In this document: positions 57,601 through 64,000 of the stretch, in pieces
Numbering within the stretch: the first letter of the stretch is position 1
Layout of the letters: every line of letters starts with the position of its first letter
Source: Silurus meridionalis
Taxonomy: Eukaryota > Chordata > Actinopteri > Siluriformes > Siluridae
Length of the DNA: 64,000 bases
Reading direction: 5' to 3'
Assembly (NCBI RefSeq): GCF_014805685.1
Contig: NC_060884.1
Coordinates: 19,597,856-19,661,855, forward strand
Position numbers and translations under genes: made by a program
The notes under the pieces: model-generated
Databases searched by the model: none
Seen by the model: the letters and a program-made list of their open reading frames with translations, nothing else
Told to the model about the DNA's origin: nothing

Positions 57601-60600
57601 AAGGCATCTGCAATGTTTTGGATATGATCTGTGGTGTTTTGTCTTCACACTATATATAAAAGTGTATGAAGTCTGGCTACTGTCTTTATTTTTAGTCATA
57701 AAACAGCTGTGTGCCAAACCATATTTTCCTACGTTTTTTAAGTGTTTATACCTGCAAGATTCTGACTTGGAAATTTTGGTTTGTCCAGTAAAAAGCTTCT
57801 GCAGTAAATTCGCTTCTCTCTACACACTGTAGATGGGGACGATGTGCCTACCTCTAGGAAGCCCCTGCTGTTGTTAAATTCAATAAATTGTCATTATTCT
57901 TTGATCATGTCCATGGTGTGCATGTGTGTGTGTCGTGCTAGCTTTATAGCACACAACAGTCACTCAGTTGAATTCTGAACAAGCCTGTGACATTACAGTT
58001 CAGAGTGTTGGATTTCATGTTGAAATTACTTCCACTAAAATTGCTGGATGATAAGCCCCCTGTAGCCAAGCTACAATTCACCATTGCTGAAACGGAGCCC
58101 CTTCTTCCTGCTGCTTTGATCATTAATAACACTGTCCTGAAGGTCAGACATTAAATACAGACAGTACTGGTGATGATCTGTGCTTGCTAAGATACTAAAT
58201 ATGCTGATGATAATTATAGTGAATGCCCCTTTCACTAAAAAATAATGTGTATGTCCAGTGTTTGCTAATTCTGCTGTGTTCGTTCTTATGTCTGCTCCAG
58301 AAAAGGTCAGCAATTATAGAAGACCGTGTCCTGTGTGTCTTTGTGTTACAAAGCTGGGTAAGTTGGGCTGAGCTTGCAGCAGGAAAACACTTTGGAGGTG
58401 ATGCCAGTCCATTACAGTGCACCATACACACACATTATAGCCAATCTAGAGCTACATGTTTACAGAGGTAGGAGGGAACCGAAAAAACCCTGCAGCTGTA
58501 CTCACTGTACAACTGTTACACCATTTTGATAAAATAATAATTATTATCATTATTGATATTATGCTGGTTCACAGCTGACAAAGGACAAAGAGGGAGAGAG
58601 TGTGTGCATGTGGTGTTCAAAAGATAATTTCAAAAGACATTCCTCCTGAGGACACTGTGTCTCTTTAAAAATCTCTGCTTTATTGTGGAAACTGCAGAGA
58701 GGCTGGTAACTCAGATGCTGTATTGATTGTCCATGTACACTAAATAAAGGGCATCCAATAAATCAGTAACTCAGGATTCAGTCATGTTTCCAAGCTTGTC
58801 TGTTGCCGATATTTTACACTAACACTATCTCTATGCTTACTCGATTTTACCCTGAACTGCTGAGAAGCCTGAGTCTGTAATCCCTTGCTTGTGTCTATGT
58901 CTTAACTCGCAGTGAGCATGCCAAGTATGACCGCAGCAAGAACCAAGTTCCCTAAGATGGAAGTGAAGAGAAAGAAACCTTGTCAAAAAAACAGTTTTCT
59001 GCAAGAGGAACATGTGCTCTTTTGGCATGCACTGGATTCCAGTTGTTTATTGCAGTGTTTTTATTGCTATAGTGGTTTGCATCACAGTAGGCATAGGAGA
59101 CGCATTTGACATAAGTAACATTCAATCAATAAAAAATGACATCATCTAGTCACCTGGATGGAGCAAGTGCTTACAGGGTTTGTATTGGCAGAAATCTGGT
59201 TTTGGATAAAAGGAAAAGATTTTGGGGTTTATGATAGTAGAAAAAAGGATTTGGCTGAAAGCAGAGGTGTTTAGACGTCATCTATAGAGTGCACTCTGCT
59301 TACAGTAATAAACTATGACCAACAGATAGATCGAGTGAAACATCAAATGATGTAGCTCTGATGACTTTCCATTTGCTACTCAAAAATGTTCTTGTCATTT
59401 GAAATGAATTGGCAATAATTATTGTGATTGTTGTTAATGTGGGAGTTAATATCGGATGGCAGGGGCCCAGGATTTGCCAGACTACAGTGCAGTATGTGTA
59501 GTAACTCCTCTGCACAAATACGTCCACTGAATCTGGAGAAATAACTTGTCCTTCAACAGATAATGACCTAAATCTACTAGACTCCAGTCCTGTGAACTGG
59601 GATCTGTGTACAGATGCCAAGAGCATGTGTTTGCCGAAATGATCACACATATTGTGTTTGTTGAAGGGAGATAAATGACTTGGCTTGTCAGAGTCTTTTC
59701 CACAAGTAAAGACAAATAGATTTGATTGCTCCGCATGTACTTTATAATGCAATTTTCTCCAGGTGTTCTGGCCCGAAGGCGTAATTTTTTCCAAAACATT
59801 TTACATTTACAGTACATATAATATTTCTGGGTTGTGATTATATAATGCATTTAGCATATCCGCAAGTTCTTTGTTTGAACTGTACTGTTGTCAACAATCT
59901 AATTTGTCTAAAATGCAAACAGTGTTTTATTGCCAGTACTGGGGAGAATTATGTTCAGGACAGCAAGCACAGCAATAATAAGATTGACTTAGTTCTACAT
60001 ATTTACTTCAAAATCTAGTGTATTACTGAGAGCCTGGTATACTAATAAAAAGGCTCAATAGCTGGTACCTAAAACAGGAGCAAATTGTTCAGTTAGTACA
60101 CTCATAAATGCATAAATCATAATAAGTTTTTTTTATCCTTTTGCTCTGACACCTAGGCTTGTGTGCATCCAAGCCATTCACCGAAATGTTTCTACATTCC
60201 AGTTAATGTTCTGTGTTGTGTAGAGGTCACATATCTGATGAAAAACATTGAAATATTTTTGAAGAACAGTGACTTTCGTCACATAATTTATATGGAAGCC
60301 AGTGTGACTCTGTAGAGCTGCCAAACTGAGTAAACAGGAACATGGGGTTTTGTTGGTGCTGACCAAGAATTTCCTGATTTCATTTTAGAGAACACTAGAT
60401 GTGATGAGGGAACAAAATCTGCCAAATGAACACCCATCTTGTTAGCACGCCACCAGCCAGAGACCAGAATGGCTAGATGAAAGTTACTCCTCAGTGAATG
60501 ACTCATGAAAGCCTGCTTGAAATTTGCCTAAAGCTGTTCAGATCTCAAATGAGCTGATGAATTAATTTGTCCTTATTCACATACCAAAGCATGCATCTTA

Positions 60601-60899
60601 CTTATTGTTCAAAGCACAATGCATTTAGTATCCATTGATATAATTCTATAACATCAAATAAAGATTTTGCTCATATTACAACTCTTGAAGTAGATTTGTA
60701 TTTCTAATTGTTTGATTTCCAAAAGTTTTTTTTGTTTTGTTTAAATTCCCTTTTTTTTGTCACTTCTGTTGTAAGGAATTCTTTGATTCTCCTTTAATGG
60801 TAGGTAAAGCATTAGTGCACAAAATAAAATCAGTTAAGTCATCATGATTGATGGATCTCATCGTGTGGTCACTGTAGGGAGATCAAAAACACTTCCTTT
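57601..60899. other. Intergenic, no gene recognised
   Basis: Includes a partial copy of the dispersed repeat at 58345-58500 (ACACATTATAGCCAATCTAG, GAGGTAGGAGGGAACCGA). The long minus-strand frame at 59300-59794 has no recognisable domain and is treated as chance. Confidence 0.45.
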
Positions 60900-61200
60900 T
60901 TTACATTTATATTTACAGCATTTGAAAGATGACCTTATCCAGAACAACTTACTGAAGCCCTATTAATCACAATCAAGCACATAAATAGGTCAGGATTTAA
61001 AACTTCTTTTAAGTTGAAACTGTTAGGGGAAACTTCCTACAGAAAGACACTAAAAGTCAAGAGATTTATTTAAATTGAATAGTGCTAATGTAAGTGCTCA
61101 GTGAAGAGGCAGATCTTTAGTCTTTATTTTAAGGCAGTCTGTAACTCAGCTGTTCAGAGAGCCAGGGGACCTTCAGTCCACCAAGTGCTGGTTCAGAGAA
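60900..61200 (+). repeat. Repeat-tail and DNA-transposon-like fragment
   Basis: TTACAGCATTTGAAAGATGA and CCTTATCCAGAACAACTTAC are the reverse complement type of the tail at 52310-52365 (CTCTGGATAAGACTGTCTGC). GGGGACCTTCAGTCCACCAAG follows. The family is uncertain. Confidence 0.45.
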
Positions 61201-61204
61201 GAGT

Positions 61205-61420
61205 CTTCAGAGGTGGCAAAAGTACACACATCCTTCACTAAAGCAGAAGTACAGATACTCATGTTTTAAAAGACTCTGGTAAAAGTTGAAGTACTGACTC
61301 CACTTTTTTTACTCAAGCTGAAGTAAAGAAGTTTGGGCTCTGACATGTACTTAAGTAAAAAGAAGTAAAAAGAAGTAAAAAGAAGCTATATATATAGCTA
61401 TATATATAGATTAATACTAC
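61205..61420 (+). repeat. Fish repeat with stepwise AAGTA motifs
   Basis: GGCAAAAGTACACACATCC, AAAGCAGAAGTACAGATACT and three AAAAAGAAGTA units, then AGCTATATATATAGCTATATA. It resembles the opposite end at 51775-51915. Confidence 0.5.
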
Positions 61421-64000
61421 CTGTTTTAGTGTCACGCTGGTAACTGGACCTAACAGCATAATATTACAGCTGTTAATCGATTTAAATATTTAAACGCTAT
61501 TAATGGCATGATTGTCATGAGTTAACTCAACATTAAATGAAACTTAATCGTACATTAGTATCTGTTCTAAATGTACCTCAAATTAATACTTTTTAAGTTT
61601 TTAATATTCTAATCAACATGGGCATGGACAAATATGGATGCTTTATGCAAATGTATTTATTTATATATTATTTGAGAAACCAGACTCAACATAGAGCATG
61701 AACACAAAATATTCTTGTAAATGTTTTAAAGTAATTATGGTGTTTTAAATTAGGTAAATCATCAGAGCTCCAAATGGACCTTTTGCTATGTTTCCACACG
61801 GAGGGCTAATGAGGTGATACCAGAGAAACTGTACCTCTTTTAACTTTCATACAGATTACATAATCAGAGAATATTTGTTTCTTTAAAAGTAATTTCGAGC
61901 TTTATATATATAAAATAAAATAAAAATAAATTTTCAATCAGTAAAAATCTGTTTACACAATTAACCCTCTAATAGTCTCTAGTCATGAATAAACCTGTCA
62001 CATGAATATTTACATTTTGCCTTTTATGTGTATTTATTTATATTTTAAATAAAAATTGTCAAACAGAAATGCCATTAATAAAAATGTATGGCGTAAAAAT
62101 AAATTTGTCTTGACAGCCGTAATTATTATATTTATACAAAACAAATTTCAAATCGTGTTACTTTATGTGTGTCCAGGCTGAAAATTCACCATATAGAACA
62201 CAAGCAGAGAAAAGGTGATGATCAGGTGATCGGAAATGTCTCTGTTCTCAGTCATGTTTTCATGAGAGTCTTTAATTGTTTATTGTAGAATTGGACAATA
62301 TTGCATACAAAAAAGACTTTTTGAACAATTCTTAACTATGATTTTTTTTTTTTTTGGAATCTGCAGAGTAGTGCAAATAATGGTCCTATTAAACAAATAT
62401 ATACAGTATACCCTTTCGATTATATAACCTCCTTGAAGATGGTGCCAATACTGTTTTTACACTATTCAATAAACTCTAATTTGCGGACTGGGTAAATAGA
62501 GACTTTCATGACAGGACAAGACAATATTAGTTCCTTCGCTATTTACAGAGTGATGTTAAATCAGCATGGTTGTGCACAACATTAAACAAAGTTGTAACTA
62601 TACATTATCCAACATACAGACATTTCTTTGTTGAATCTAAAAAAAAATCCTAAAAAGTTGGCTATATAGATAGAAAAGTACTCTCTTAACTTAGCTGTCT
62701 AACGAGTTAAATAGCAAAACATGAGTGTATTGGGGTGTCAAATGTTGAACATGGCAAAGTAAAAAAAGTTTCACTTTAAAATCTGTAAAAATTCCATATA
62801 TCTGATGTGGTATTGGATATTTGTGATATTTTCTGTGCTATGGGTTCAGTTCTCTCTTAAGTTGTGCCCTATATATCTTTTAATGTTTATGTATTATTCT
62901 TTTTTTATCTAAGCGCACAGTGTAACATTGGAGACATTTATCAGGATAAGAAGGCTGTGTTTCTCCTTTTAATTGTTTAAACTTATAAATAGCATTTACA
63001 AATGTTTTTTTTTTTTAAATCCAATATGCACATATAAAAACAAGCTTCAAAAATCATGTTAGAACATTCATTTGAATAAATTGAATTAATTGTTAGAATC
63101 TCCCAGCACTACTTGTATCCTTGTATCTTGAGGGATGATGGGTAATGTCCAGCTGTGCTAAATACTTGAAAGGATTGTGGTGCTAAAGCAAGCTTTATTT
63201 ATCTCTGCAAAACACTTTTCCCATCTGCTTGTCATTACTTGTGAAGCTGTGATTTATAGCTGTAAAGTGGCATTTCTTCTCTTTTCTCAGTTTCCTTTAT
63301 TGTTTTAACATTCGTATCTTTTTGGTCAACATTTATCACTCCTAATTAGCATCAGCAGTATCTCTTACATCAGATAGTACTATTGACAGAATTATGTTTG
63401 GTGCCTTGGAACCAAATTTTATATTCAGTAAATGTTAGGACCTGAGTGTGAGTGTTGGTGTTTTTAAATGTTATTAAATCTTTGAGGTTATATGTATTTT
63501 TTTGTAAAGATTACACCCATGGACTACACTAACCATCAGCCACAGCACTTCACATGACTTTCTTTGCACTTGGTTCACATTGCCTGATATCAGCACTAGA
63601 ACTAAAATTTTAGTTTGCACCATCTCTAGTTGGCCAATTTCTTCTTTGTCTTTTTATTTAGTGTTTTGATTTACTGTGAATTATTAATATTATTCCTTAT
63701 AATGTGACAAATATCCAATTTTGTCCTTGCAGGGAGATTTCCTAGTGCCACATTTAATTTATACTTATTAAGAAAACTCATTACAAAACCTGCATGTTTT
63801 TATTTTTATAATAAGCCACGTTAATAATTGTCAGTGAAAAGTATTTACAAGCAAAGTGTAACAACTGTGTAATCTATAAAGCCTACATATTGCTGTTTAT
63901 TTCAGTACCTAAACTGTATCGAATTAAGTACATGTTATAATTTGCTTCTGATTAATGATTTCAGTAGTGAAAGTTTAGTTTATATCTTGAGATTTCTTGG
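61421..64000. other. Intergenic, nothing recognised
   Basis: A+T-rich DNA without recognised exons, RNA genes or repeat families to the window end. Confidence 0.45.

Noticed and set aside
59300..59794. 164-codon minus-strand frame
   Set aside because: No recognisable domain, no splice or poly(A) context, and it overlaps another chance frame; it reads as random.

Overview
This 64 kb window is vertebrate nuclear DNA, almost certainly from a teleost fish. It is A+T-rich, genes are split by GT-AG introns, and it holds many relics typical of fish genomes: Tc1-like, hAT-like and pogo-like DNA transposons, RTE and L2/CR1-type LINEs, tRNA-headed SINEs, and long (TA)n and (CTATT)n microsatellites. 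An ostariophysan (for example a catfish) seems plausible from the repeat mixture, but the sequence alone does not prove it.

One protein-coding gene can be supported: the 3' part of rad18 on the + strand (6526-26385). RAD18 is the RING-type E3 ligase that, with RAD6, monoubiquitinates PCNA at stalled forks. Eight exons join in a single consistent frame to give 352 residues (the first from a split codon) and a stop. They encode a Ser/Pro-rich linker, the UBZ4 zinc finger, the SAP domain, the RAD6-binding region and a Ser-rich C-terminus. The RING exons are not in the window and should lie to its left, so 1-6525 is read as intron.

From about 26.5 kb to the end no host gene is recognisable. This 37 kb is intergenic DNA with transposon relics: a complete short pogo-like element (28423-29356), an L2/CR1-type LINE tail (35985-37210), a Tc1 deletion derivative inserted in a (TA)n tract (40824-41362), a hAT-like element (43377-44358), an RTE LINE with an internal deletion (44424-46130), a second RTE copy truncated at its catalytic motif (54655-55372), and several SINE and DNA-transposon fragments. 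A few higher-complexity, repeat-free patches could be conserved regulatory DNA, but this is only inferred.

The points most worth a second look are in the rad18 product (a PIP-box-like motif and four consensus SUMO-acceptor motifs) and in rearrangements: a hAT insertion with an 8-bp target duplication and a second hAT relic nested in it, a 370-400 bp duplicated block bounded on one side by 57-bp direct repeats, and the Tc1 insertion that splits a microsatellite. I found no clearly new multi-gene system.
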